Assembly: GCA_934435205.1 (NCBI GenBank)
Contig: CAKSAK010000002.1
Coordinates: 124,001 to 188,000, forward strand
Length of the DNA stretch: 64,000 nt
Reading direction: 5' to 3'
Origin: an uncultured Ruminococcus sp.
Lineage (GTDB): Bacteria; Bacillota; Clostridia; Oscillospirales; Ruminococcaceae
Shown here: positions 32,809 to 41,303 of the stretch, in pieces
Numbering within the stretch: the first letter of the stretch is position 1
Layout of the letters: each line of letters begins with the position of its first letter
The notes under the pieces: generated by a model
Databases searched by the model: none
What the model was told of the DNA's origin: nothing
Seen by the model: the letters and a program-made list of their open reading frames with translations, nothing else
Translations under genes and position numbers: made by a program

Positions 32809-35337
32809 TTATTCTTCTGTGTCCTCATTCTCAGCGTCCTCGGCATTTTCTTCAATTACCTCAGCGTTTTCCTCTGCCTGAGCTTCGGCTATCTCTTCCT
32901 CAGTAGCCTTTTCCACCTCTGCTGTTTCAGCTTCGTCGTCATGCTCAGTTCTTGTGAATGAAACCACTCTGCCGTCCTCGCCGACTCTCATAAGTCTTAC
33001 GCCACGGGAATATCTGCTCATCATGCTGATATCGCAGGCTCTTATTCTGATAACAATGCCGTCTGTGGATATCATGATGATATCATCGTCATCATCAACG
33101 ACCTTTATTCCGCATACGCCACCGCTCTTATAGTTCATAAGACCGTAGCCGCCTCTGTTCTGTACCTTATAAGACTCCAGCGGAACACGTCTGCCAAGAC
33201 CGTTTTCTGCAACAGTGAGAACGCTTGCACCCTCTCTTACTCTTGCCATTGATACAACATAATCGCTGCCTCTGAGTTTTATAGCCTTTACGCCATGTGC
33301 AACTCTTGACATCTCTCTTATGTCAGTTTCTCTTATCCTGATAGCATAACCATTATGCGTTGCAACGATAACTTCATTGTCGCCAAAGGTCATTCTTACT
33401 CCTGCGATCTCATCGCCCTCGTCAAGACCGATCGCAATAAGACCGTTCTTTCTTACATTTCTGTAGGAAGTAAGCGGAGTTCTCTTTATCTTGCCGTTCT
33501 TTGTTACCATGACGATATACTTGCCCTCGTCAAAGTCGGCAGTTTTTATCATTGCGGCTATCTTCTCGCCCTCGCCCAGTTCAAGAAGATTTACTATATT
33601 CGTGCCTCTTGAAGCCTTTGAACCCTCAGGAAGCTCATAGCATTTGAGCTTATACATTATGCCCTTATTTGAGATAAAGAGTATATTGTCATGTGAAGAA
33701 CAGGTCTGAAGCTCGTCGATATAATCGTCCTCACGCTGTTTCATACCCGTTACGCCACGTCCGCCACGCTTCTGAGCCTTATACTCTGAAACAGGCATTC
33801 TCTTTATATATCCTGCATTTGTATAGGTAACAACGCTTTCCTCAACAGGGATAAGATCTTCTATATCAACTTCACCGCTGACATTTTCTATCTGAGTTCT
33901 TCTCTCGTCACCGAACTTATCCTGAATAGCCTCGACCTCTTCAATGATGATATCAAGTATTCTCTGATGATTTGCAAGGATATCTTCAAGGTCAGCTATC
34001 TTAACTTCTATCTCAGCCAACTCGTCGATTATCTTCTGTCTTTCCATACCTGTCAGACGGCCAAGGGTCATGTTTGCGATATGGTCAGCCTGAATATCTG
34101 TAAGACCAAAACGCTGATTAAGTCTTTGCTTAGCCTCAGGGATATTCTTAGAAGTTTTCATTATCTCGATAACTTCGTCTATATTGTCAAGTGCGATAAC
34201 AAGACCCTTTAAGATATGCTCTCTTTCCTTAGCCTTGTTAAGGTCGAACTTAGTTCTTCTTGTGATAACATCGACCTGAAAATCTATATACTGCTCAAGC
34301 ATTTCCTTGAGGGTCAGCACCTTAGGGATACCGTTTACAAGAGCAAGCATTATAACGCCCACTGTATCCTGAAGCTGTGTATAGCTGAACAGCTTATTGA
34401 GAACTACCTGCGGATTAGCGTCCTTTTTAAGCTCGATAACGATCCTCATTCCGTCCTTGCCGGATTCATCGTTGATATAATGTATTCCGTCGATACGCTT
34501 TTCCTTAACAAGATCGGCGATAGACTCAACAAGTCTTGCCTTGTTTACCATGTAAGGTATCTCAGTAACGATAATGCAGTTTCTGCCCTTTATCTCCTCG
34601 ATAGAGGTCTTTGAACGCAGTGTTATCTTTCCTCTGCCTGTGCCATAAGCCGCTCTGATACCGGACCTGCCCATGATTATACCGCCTGTAGGGAAGTCAG
34701 GACCCTTTATGCTCTGCATAAGCTCATCAAGTGTGCAATCAGGGTTTTTCATGACAGTTTTCATGCCCTCGATAACTTCATGGAGGTTATGCGGAGGAAT
34801 ATTCGTTGCCATGCCCACAGCGATACCTACTGAGCCATTACAGAGAAGATTTGGAAATCTCGACGGCAGGACAACAGGCTCTTTCAGTCTGTCATCATAG
34901 TTTGACTGAAAATCAACAGTTGTTTTGTTTATATCTGTCAGCATATTTACTGACATCTTAGCCATTTTAGCCTCAGTATAACGGTAGGCAGCCGGAGGGT
35001 CGCCGTCAACGGAACCAAAGTTTCCGTGACCGTCAACAAGAGGATATCTCATTGAGAACTTCTGAGCAAGTCTTACAAGTGCGTCATAAACTGATGCGTC
35101 ACCGTGTGGGTGATATTTACCAAGCACAGAACCTACCGTATCTGCACATTTTCTGTAAGCTTGATCAGGTGTAAGACCATTTTCATACATGGTATATAAA
35201 ATTCTTCTGTGAACAGGTTTAAGTCCGTCCCTTACATCAGGTAAGGCTCTGGATACAATTACCGCCATTGAATATTGAATGAAAGATTCTTTCATTATCG
35301 CTTCAACATCAGTGTCAATAACGTTATAATCGCTCAC
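32809..35337 (-). CDS. gyrA: DNA gyrase subunit A
   Basis: GyrA is the cutting and rejoining subunit of DNA gyrase, 842 aa. The N-terminus has SFIQYSMAVIVSRALPDVRDG, and the catalytic Tyr120 lies in AAYRYTEAKM. The C-terminal DNA-wrapping domain contains the GyrA-box-like YKAQKRGGRGVTG. The start is GTG at 35335-35337, chosen because AAGGAG lies 8 bases upstream; a GTG three codons earlier has no room for a ribosome-binding site. The quinolone-determining loop reads KYHPHGDASVYDAL, with Ala81 where E. coli has Ser83. A long acidic tail follows the last blade. It is last in the leftward dnaA-gyrA group. Confidence 0.96.
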   Translation of the reverse strand: MSDYNVIDTDVEAIMKESFIQYSMAVIVSRALPDVRDGLKPVHRRILYTMYENGLTPDQAYRKCADTVGSVLGKYHPHGDASVYDALVRLAQKFSMRYPLVDGHGNFGSVDGDPPAAYRYTEAKMAKMSVNMLTDINKTTVDFQSNYDDRLKEPVVLPSRFPNLLCNGSVGIAVGMATNIPPHNLHEVIEGMKTVMKNPDCTLDELMQSIKGPDFPTGGIIMGRSGIRAAYGTGRGKITLRSKTSIEEIKGRNCIIVTEIPYMVNKARLVESIADLVKEKRIDGIHYINDESGKDGMRIVIELKKDANPQVVLNKLFSYTQLQDTVGVIMLALVNGIPKVLTLKEMLEQYIDFQVDVITRRTKFDLNKAKEREHILKGLVIALDNIDEVIEIMKTSKNIPEAKQRLNQRFGLTDIQADHIANMTLGRLTGMERQKIIDELAEIEVKIADLEDILANHQRILDIIIEEVEAIQDKFGDERRTQIENVSGEVDIEDLIPVEESVVTYTNAGYIKRMPVSEYKAQKRGGRGVTGMKQREDDYIDELQTCSSHDNILFISNKGIMYKLKCYELPEGSKASRGTNIVNLLELGEGEKIAAMIKTADFDEGKYIVMVTKNGKIKRTPLTSYRNVRKNGLIAIGLDEGDEIAGVRMTFGDNEVIVATHNGYAIRIRETDIREMSRVAHGVKAIKLRGSDYVVSMARVREGASVLTVAENGLGRRVPLESYKVQNRGGYGLMNYKSGGVCGIKVVDDDDDIIMISTDGIVIRIRACDISMMSRYSRGVRLMRVGEDGRVVSFTRTEHDDEAETAEVEKATEEEIAEAQAEENAEVIEENAEDAENEDTEE

Positions 35338-35392
35338 TTTATCCACTCCTTTTTAACCTTTCGGTTTACTTTGAAAAGAACATATCCTGTTC

Positions 35393-36082
35393 TTATTTAT
35401 TATCTATCATTTCATAATCGCTATCAAGCAGCTCTGAAAAAGTTTTTCTCAGAGTTTCCTGCTGCTGCTCGTTCATAACTCTTTTTGCAAGCACATAGAT
35501 AGTTTCTTTTTTGAGTATTATAATAAACATCTCGTCATTTTCCAAAACGTTCAGTGAGATATCCTCAAAACCAACTATTCTCGGTGGAACAGGAGTAAAG
35601 TCCTCTTCCTGTTTTTCCTCCTCTGTCGGCAGCGTTTCTATTTTGAAGCTGTCATCATAGAGGGTGAAAACATACTTGTCGTCCTCAAGAGGTTTAAGAG
35701 CCTGCATAAGATATTTTCTTATTCTTCTGGTGTTATACCATGTGAGAACGATTATTGCAAGGCATATGAAAGCCAGCACCCAGTTAAGATATCCCGAAGG
35801 GTTTCTCACTATGGACACTATAAAAAGTGCCGCAACAATGCCGAAAGCCGCTGTTATTTTCCAGTTATGCGCATAAACGAATTTTCTCTGAAAAGCAATA
35901 AAAGCCCTTTCCTCCTCTTCGTTTTTCACATCATACTCAAAGCTTAAAACAGGCTCTTTTTCAGGCTGTGCTTCTTCAACCTCGTCAGCATTATCCACAG
36001 CTTCCTCAGCCACTTCAACAGCTTCCTCTGTCTTTACCTCTTCAAGCTCTGTTTCTTCGTTTTTATTTTCTTTGATATCCAA
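35393..36082 (-). CDS. YcxB-like membrane protein between gyrB and gyrA
   Basis: A 229-aa protein with an acidic N-terminal tail (about residues 1-45), two adjacent helices (ITAAFGIVAALFIVSIV and WVLAFICLAIIVLTWY) and a C-terminal domain with the pattern of YcxB-like proteins (KYVFTLYDDSFKIET, EDISLNVLENDEMFIIIL, ending VMNEQQQETLRKTF). The start is TTG at 36080-36082, with AAAGGA 7 bases upstream; no ATG is available nearby. It lies 15 bp after gyrB and 55 bp before gyrA, so it is part of the gyrase operon. Function unknown. Confidence 0.8.
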   Translation of the reverse strand: MDIKENKNEETELEEVKTEEAVEVAEEAVDNADEVEEAQPEKEPVLSFEYDVKNEEEERAFIAFQRKFVYAHNWKITAAFGIVAALFIVSIVRNPSGYLNWVLAFICLAIIVLTWYNTRRIRKYLMQALKPLEDDKYVFTLYDDSFKIETLPTEEEKQEEDFTPVPPRIVGFEDISLNVLENDEMFIIILKKETIYVLAKRVMNEQQQETLRKTFSELLDSDYEMIDNK

Positions 36083-36097
36083 AGCAGTATCCTTTCT

Positions 36098-38026
36098 TTA
36101 AACGTCAAGATCCTTTACATACTCTGCATTTTTCTCTATAAATTCTTTTCTCGGTGCGACCTTATCGCCCATAAGAATGGTGAATATCTCGTCCGCCTTA
36201 ACAGCATCCTCCATTGTCACCTTTATCATAGTTCTTCTTTCAGGATCCATGGTTGTCTCCCAAAGCTGTTCAGGGTCCATCTCACCAAGACCTTTGTATC
36301 TCTGAACGTTTACTTTCAGATTGTTCTCGCCTGAAAGCTCAGAAATATACTGATCTCTTTCTGCATCTGAGAAAGCATATCTTACCTGCTTGCCCCTTGC
36401 TACCTTAAAGAGCGGAGGCTGAGCAAGATAAATATGACCCTCCTCAATAAGAGGACGCATGAATCTAAAGAAGAATGTGAGCAGAAGCGTTCTGATATGT
36501 GAACCGTCCACATCGGCATCGGCCATGATGATAACTTTGCCGTAACGGAGCTTTGAAAGGTCAAAGTCCTCGCCTATTGATGTTCCCAATGCGGTAACAA
36601 CAGGCATAAGCTTTTCATTGCCGTATACCTTGTCTATCCTAGCCTTTTCTACGTTGAGCATTTTTCCCCACAAAGGAAGTATAGCCTGATATTTTCTATC
36701 TCTGCCTTCCTTTGCAGAGCCGCCCGCAGAATCTCCCTCGACGATATAGATCTCGGTGAGTGAAGCATCTCTCTCGGAACAATCTGCAAGCTTGCCAGGC
36801 AATGAAGAGGATTCAAGAGCAGATTTTCTTCTTGTAAGCTCTCTTGCTTTCTTTGCGGCTTCTCTTGCCTTTTGTGCCTGAACGGACTTATCGAAAATAG
36901 CTTTTGCCACAGTAGGGTTTTCCTCAAAGTAGTTCATGAGCTTTTCGGTAACTATCTTGTCAACAAAAGGTCTTACCTCAGGATTGCCAAGTCTGCCCTT
37001 TGTCTGTCCCTCAAACTCACAGTTTGTGAGCTTAACGGAAACTATAGCCGTCAGACCCTCTCTTACGTCGTCGCCAAGAAGCTTATCGTCGTCTTTAAGA
37101 TATCCAAACTTCTTACCGTAGTTATTTATTACCTTTGTAAGAGCATTCTTGAAGCCTGTTTCATGAGTACCGCCGTCAGGAGTATGGATATTATTAGCAA
37201 ATGAAAGTATAAGGTCATTATAAGTATCGTTATACTGCAAAGCTATCTCAGCGAAAGTGTCGCCCTCCATGCCGTTGACATAGATAACTTCCTCAGAAAG
37301 CGGAGTAACGCCTCTTGTCTTGTGGATATGCTCAACGAACTGTCTTATACCGCCCTCATAGTGGAGAGTTTCGCCAACAGGCTCGGCTTCATTTCTCTTA
37401 TCAGTGAATATTATCTTTATACCGGCATTAAGGAATGCCTGTTCTCTAAGTCTTTTAAGCAGTGTTTCATAGTCAAACACTGTTGTTTCCTGAAAAATCT
37501 CAGGGTCAGGCTTAAAGAGAACGGAAGTACCTGTTTTATCAGTATCTCCGATGATTTTCAGCGGCTCTGAATAATTACCTCTGTCAAATCTCTGGAAGTG
37601 GATATGTGTTCCGTCATAAACTGTAAGCTCAAGATATTCTGAGAGGGCGTTTACTACAGACGCACCAACGCCGTGAAGTCCGCCTGCTACCTTATATCCT
37701 CCGCCGCCGAACTTTCCGCCTGCATGGAGAATAGTATAAACTACCGTTGCGGCAGAGATCTTCTCCTTTGGGTGTATACCTGTAGGGATACCACGTCCGT
37801 TATCGGTAACTCTGATAATGTCCCCCGGAAGTATCTCCACTTCTATCTCAGTACAATATCCTGCCAATGCCTCGTCAATAGCGTTGTCAACTATCTCGTA
37901 GACAAGGTGGTGAAGTCCCTTTGGACCTGTTGATCCGATATACATACCAGGTCTTTTTCTTACCGCTTCAAGACCCTCCAGCACCTGTATCTGATTTTCA
38001 TTATAATCATTTTGCTTATCCACCAT
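36098..38026 (-). CDS. gyrB: DNA gyrase subunit B
   Basis: GyrB is the ATPase subunit of DNA gyrase, 642 aa. It has GLEAVRKRPGMYIGSTG, the ATP-binding residues in VTDNGRGIPTGIHP and GGLHGVGASVVNAL, and the TOPRIM motifs IVEGDSAGGSAK and MADADVDGSHI. I choose ATG 38024-38026 because GAGG lies 8 bases upstream and the protein then aligns with the B. subtilis start (DYNENQIQVLEGLEAV). A TTG at 38072-38074 with a GGGGG site would add 16 residues and cannot be excluded. Confidence 0.96.
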   Translation of the reverse strand: MVDKQNDYNENQIQVLEGLEAVRKRPGMYIGSTGPKGLHHLVYEIVDNAIDEALAGYCTEIEVEILPGDIIRVTDNGRGIPTGIHPKEKISAATVVYTILHAGGKFGGGGYKVAGGLHGVGASVVNALSEYLELTVYDGTHIHFQRFDRGNYSEPLKIIGDTDKTGTSVLFKPDPEIFQETTVFDYETLLKRLREQAFLNAGIKIIFTDKRNEAEPVGETLHYEGGIRQFVEHIHKTRGVTPLSEEVIYVNGMEGDTFAEIALQYNDTYNDLILSFANNIHTPDGGTHETGFKNALTKVINNYGKKFGYLKDDDKLLGDDVREGLTAIVSVKLTNCEFEGQTKGRLGNPEVRPFVDKIVTEKLMNYFEENPTVAKAIFDKSVQAQKAREAAKKARELTRRKSALESSSLPGKLADCSERDASLTEIYIVEGDSAGGSAKEGRDRKYQAILPLWGKMLNVEKARIDKVYGNEKLMPVVTALGTSIGEDFDLSKLRYGKVIIMADADVDGSHIRTLLLTFFFRFMRPLIEEGHIYLAQPPLFKVARGKQVRYAFSDAERDQYISELSGENNLKVNVQRYKGLGEMDPEQLWETTMDPERRTMIKVTMEDAVKADEIFTILMGDKVAPRKEFIEKNAEYVKDLDV

Positions 38027-38129
38027 GGATATTTCCTCGGTGTTCTGGATCTCGATCTCGTTGTTATTTTCCAAAAAATAACCCCCTCATCACTTGGTTT
38101 TTATCTTATCATCTTATATCTTTTATTCA

Positions 38130-38390
38130 TTATTCAGGCATTCTTTTGCTTCTTTTCAAAAGTGTGGCACAGCTCATCTGACTTATATACACAGTTTCCG
38201 TAAAGTCTCTATCAAGGCACACCACAAAGCTTTTAGGCATTTCATATGTGCAGTTCACAACACGTCTGTTTTTTGCCGCAAAATTAAGAAACTCCTTTGT
38301 GTTGGCAGAAACAGAGGTGTTCTCTATATCGAAGATCCCTATGACATCTTTAGTATTGACTAAATAGTTATTTCCTAAATGCAGAAACAT
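38130..38390 (-). CDS. remB: Extracellular matrix regulator RemB (DUF370 family)
   Basis: A small 86-aa protein of the DUF370 family, equivalent to B. subtilis YaaB/RemB, which regulates biofilm matrix genes. Its position between recF and gyrB matches Bacillus. The pattern FLHLGNNYLVNTKDVIGIFD and RVVNCTYEMPKSFVVC fits the family. The ATG at 38388-38390 overlaps the recF stop by one base (TGATG), and AGGAG lies 8 bases upstream. A GTG one codon earlier is also possible. Confidence 0.88.
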   Translation of the reverse strand: MFLHLGNNYLVNTKDVIGIFDIENTSVSANTKEFLNFAAKNRRVVNCTYEMPKSFVVCLDRDFTETVYISQMSCATLLKRSKRMPE

Positions 38391-39520
38391 CACTTATTCT
38401 CCTGAACTATCATTCCGTTTTCTATATTGAATATCTTTCCATGGCTTTTCTCGTCAAATGGGATATTCCTGTCACAGCAGGTTATAAAGACCTGCATATC
38501 GTGTATTTTCGAGATAACGAACTTCTGCCTTGAAAGGTCAAGCTCGCTCAAAACATCATCGAGAAGTATACATGGGCTGTCGTCTATCTCCTCGGCAAGT
38601 ATATAAGCCTGTGATAGCTTCAAAATAAGTGCAAGAGAGCGGTGCTGTCCCTGAGAAGCGAACTGTCTCACTGACAGTCCGTTTATTTTTCCCGAAAGAT
38701 CATCTCTGTGAACGCCTTTCTGCGTAAATCCTGCTCTTATATCGTCCTCAAGATTATTTTGCAGACAGCTTAGATACTCTTCAGCCATTTCTCCTGCATA
38801 ATCTTTTCTGCCCTCCAGATTTGAATACACAGTGGAATAATATTCAAGCTCCAGCCTTTCTCTGCCCTCTGATATATCCTCATAAAGCTTTTTAGCGAAC
38901 ATATCCAGCTTTTTGGTATAATTATATCTTAAAAGCGAGATATAAGCTCCAAGCTGAGCAAGCTGGATATCCCACACTTCAAGCTCTTCTCTTTTTGATC
39001 TGCCGTAACAGATATTTTTCAGCAGTATATTTCTCTGCTCTATAAGATCATCATATTTTGAGATAACAGAGCTGTAGGAATTTTTTATCTGTGACACAGA
39101 AAGGTCAAGAAACTGCCGTCTGTTTTCGGGAGAGCCTTTTGAAAGCTCCAGATCTTCAGGAGTAAAAATAACACAATCAAGGCTTCCGAAAAGCTTTGAG
39201 GGAGTTTTCAGCTTTACGCCGTTCAAGGTGACGTTTTTTTCTCTCACATTAGGTCTTGCCATTGCAAAATGTATATCCTGACTGCGGAAGCTGTTTTTAA
39301 ATGAAATGTCGATATTCATGACCTGTCCGTTTATATCTATCATTTCTCTGTCTTTTGTATTGCGAAAAGACCTCACTCCGCTGCAAAGCCATATAGCTTC
39401 TATCAGGTTAGTTTTGCCCTGAGCATTCTTTCCGCAGAAAATATTCATCTTTTCATGAGGATATATCTCGACTTTTTTGAGATTTTTAAATCCGTCTGCG
39501 GAAATTTTGGTTATCACCAT
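38390..39520 (-). CDS. recF: DNA replication and repair protein RecF
   Basis: RecF is an SMC-like ATPase that loads RecA at single-strand gaps, 376 aa. The N-terminus reads KISADGFKNLKKVEIYPHEK with Walker A FCGKNAQGKTNLIEAIWL. It also has FTPEDLELSKGSPENRRQFL and the C-terminal Walker B region CILLDDVLSELD. It starts 1 bp after the rlbA stop, so it is coupled to it. The order dnaA-dnaN-rlbA-recF-remB-gyrB is the same as in B. subtilis. Confidence 0.95.
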   Translation of the reverse strand: MVITKISADGFKNLKKVEIYPHEKMNIFCGKNAQGKTNLIEAIWLCSGVRSFRNTKDREMIDINGQVMNIDISFKNSFRSQDIHFAMARPNVREKNVTLNGVKLKTPSKLFGSLDCVIFTPEDLELSKGSPENRRQFLDLSVSQIKNSYSSVISKYDDLIEQRNILLKNICYGRSKREELEVWDIQLAQLGAYISLLRYNYTKKLDMFAKKLYEDISEGRERLELEYYSTVYSNLEGRKDYAGEMAEEYLSCLQNNLEDDIRAGFTQKGVHRDDLSGKINGLSVRQFASQGQHRSLALILKLSQAYILAEEIDDSPCILLDDVLSELDLSRQKFVISKIHDMQVFITCCDRNIPFDEKSHGKIFNIENGMIVQENK

Positions 39521-39521
39521 T

Positions 39522-39746
39522 TTATTTTACCACTATCTCTGTAGCTATCTCGTCTATCTGCACCTTATCCCCAGGGCGGATCTTCTTTCCCCTCATTGTG
39601 CAGACCTCGCCGTTTACTTTGATTCTCTCCTCGAGGATTATCTCCTTGCCAATGCCGCCTGTTTCCACAACGCCTGCATATTTAAGCAGAGAATCGAGCT
39701 TTATGAACTCTGATTTTATATTTACATCTATCTGTTGATATTTCAT
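39522..39746 (-). CDS. rlbA: S4-domain RNA-binding protein RlbA/YaaA
   Basis: A 74-aa S4-domain protein, the YaaA/RlbA family always found between dnaN and recF in Firmicutes. The S4 fold is visible in FIKLDSLLKYAGVVETGG and GEVCTMRGKKIRPGDKV. It probably binds structured RNA or ribosomes. AAGGAA precedes the ATG. It starts 4 bp after the dnaN stop. Confidence 0.9.
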   Translation of the reverse strand: MKYQQIDVNIKSEFIKLDSLLKYAGVVETGGIGKEIILEERIKVNGEVCTMRGKKIRPGDKVQIDEIATEIVVK

Positions 39747-39750
39747 ATTC

Positions 39751-40857
39751 TTATTCCTTTGCTAGTCTTACAGGGAGAACGAGGTAAGTATAAGCGTCGC
39801 CCTCACACGGAACTATCTTCATAGGCAGCAGACTTCCGCTCATCTGCAATTTGACCTTATCTTCCTTTATGACCTTCAGAGGGTCGAGAAGATATTTGCA
39901 CTTGAAGCCTATCTCGATAACAGGACCTGCTATATCAGCCTTTATCTCGTCTGTTATCTTTCCAACGCTTGTTGAGCAGTTTATTTTTATAGAATTATTC
40001 TCAAAATAACATCTTGCAGGTGACGGTGTTCTGTCGCTTATAAGTATCAAACTTCTTTCAAGAGCGGCAATAAGCTCTTTCCTGTCAACAGTGACCTCAG
40101 TTGTGCAAGTAGTTGGTATAGCTGACTTATAAGGGTGGAACTCGCCCTCGATAAGTCTTGAATAAACAAGATAGCCGTTTAATTCAAACACAACATGATT
40201 TTTTGAGAGATAAACGGAAGCTGTTTCTTCGTCATTATCTCCCAGAAGTGCTGCTATCTCAGAGAGAGTTTTTGCAGGCACAACAAATTTAAGACTTCCG
40301 TCATACTTTATAGGCTCATATCTCACAGCAAGTCTGTAGCCGTCAAGGGCAACAAGAGTAAGAGTGCCGTTTTCTATCTCAAAAAGCTCGCCCTTAAGAA
40401 CAGGCTTAAGGTCTGTAACAGCCACAGCGAACTTTGTCTGATTTATCATATCCTTAAGAACAGGCTGAGAGATAGTTATCTTGTTTTCTTCCTCTTTCTT
40501 AGGTAGTGCAGGATATTCCTCTGCTGATGTTGCAGGGATATTGAATGTGGTAACTCCTCCTGAGATCGTTACCTGAAAATTTTCAGAGACCTCTATCAGG
40601 ATCTCCTCAGAAGGCATTTTCCTTATCATTTCTGAAAATAACTTTGCATTGAGTATAAATTCTCCGGAATCATCGCTCTTTACTGGTATAACAGTTTTTA
40701 TACCTATCTCAAGGTCATAGCCGGTAAGCTCCAGCACTGAGTTTTCAAGCTTGAATTTTATTCCCTCAAGAGATTTAAGTGCAGCACGTTCTGACACTGC
40801 TTTTGAAACATTTGTTACCGCTCCGCAAAGTGAAGCATTATTGCACAGAATTTTCAT
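39751..40857 (-). CDS. dnaN: DNA polymerase III beta subunit (sliding clamp)
   Basis: DnaN is the ring that holds polymerase III on DNA, 368 aa in three similar domains. Recognisable parts are LKSLEGIKFKLENSVLELTG near the start, ALDGYRLAVRYEPI in the middle and YTYLVLPVRLAKE at the end, the C-terminus of the family. AAAGGAA lies before the ATG. The gap to dnaA (446 bp) contains the candidate origin. Confidence 0.96.
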   Translation of the reverse strand: MKILCNNASLCGAVTNVSKAVSERAALKSLEGIKFKLENSVLELTGYDLEIGIKTVIPVKSDDSGEFILNAKLFSEMIRKMPSEEILIEVSENFQVTISGGVTTFNIPATSAEEYPALPKKEEENKITISQPVLKDMINQTKFAVAVTDLKPVLKGELFEIENGTLTLVALDGYRLAVRYEPIKYDGSLKFVVPAKTLSEIAALLGDNDEETASVYLSKNHVVFELNGYLVYSRLIEGEFHPYKSAIPTTCTTEVTVDRKELIAALERSLILISDRTPSPARCYFENNSIKINCSTSVGKITDEIKADIAGPVIEIGFKCKYLLDPLKVIKEDKVKLQMSGSLLPMKIVPCEGDAYTYLVLPVRLAKE

Positions 40858-40970
40858 AGCAATTTCCTTTCTAAAAAATTACATTTATCTGACTTTTGTT
40901 TTTTCAACATATGGATTTCTCAAATTTATATTTTTTGCTCTGATAATATATAAATAAATCAATATTAAAT

Positions 40971-40985
40971 TAGTATTAGTAGTAG
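40971..40985 (+). other. Candidate DnaA-trio
   Basis: TAGTATTAGTAGTAG, five trinucleotides in phase, four bases from a TGTTGAAAT 9-mer and bordering an AT-only stretch. Confidence 0.6.
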
Positions 40986-40989
40986 AGTG

Positions 40990-41007
40990 TGTTGAAATGG
41001 TTGAAAA
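40990..41007 (+). repeat. Pair of variant DnaA-box candidates beside the trio
   Basis: TGTTGAAAT (40990-40998) and GGTTGAAAA (40999-41007) abut head to tail. Each differs by one base from TGTTGAAAA. Confidence 0.55.
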
Positions 41008-41101
41008 GTCCTTCAAAGCCTTTTGCAGACTTATTTTGCTTTTCAAGTTTATTTTAACATCGCTTCAACTGTGTTTTCAAAAACTTTTTTGGTGTTTGAA
41101 A

Positions 41102-41154
41102 AGTTGAAAAAATGTTTGTTGAATGTTTATTATTATCGCAAAAAATGTTGAAAC
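41102..41154 (+). repeat. Further TGTTGAAAA-like 9-mers in the origin region
   Basis: AGTTGAAAA (41102-41110), TGTTGAATG (41117-41125, two mismatches) and TGTTGAAAC (41146-41154), all in the same orientation. Confidence 0.5.
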
Positions 41155-41253
41155 CTGAAAATCGGTGTTTTATTTTATAACACCATGGTTTAAACTTCAT
41201 TGTGCAAAGTTTTGAAAAACATTCCGCAAAGCTTTATATATCCAAAGTCCGGA

Positions 41254-41296
41254 TATTCAACAGAATTGTTGAAAACTATGTTGAAAATGTTGAAAT
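41254..41296 (+). repeat. Tandem TGTTGAAAA cluster next to the end of dnaA
   Basis: TATTCAACA (41254-41262), exact TGTTGAAAA at 41267-41275 and 41279-41287, and TGTTGAAAT at 41288-41296. The last three start 12 and 9 bp apart. The same 12/9 spacing occurs in the cluster at 9915-9944. Confidence 0.6.
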
Positions 41297-41303
41297 AGTC
41301 CGT

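Larger units (their letters stand above)
40858..41303. other. oriC: Candidate replication origin (dnaA-dnaN intergenic region)
   Basis: The region is AT-rich and non-coding. From left to right it has one TTTTCAACA 9-mer (40901-40909), an AT-only stretch (about 40921-40970), a run of five in-phase trinucleotides TAG-TAT-TAG-TAG-TAG (40971-40985), four bases AGTG, then two abutting 9-mers (40990-41007), and further copies up to 41296. This is the order box, spacer, DnaA-trio, unwinding region described for Bacillus. No TTATCCACA is present. The replication genes point left from here and rpmH points right, as expected at an origin. Confidence 0.7.

Noticed and set aside
35991..35999. Canonical DnaA box TTATCCACA inside the YcxB-like gene
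   Set aside because: A single copy in coding sequence, as is the one at 14585-14593. Neither is near the trio or in a cluster, so they look like chance matches.
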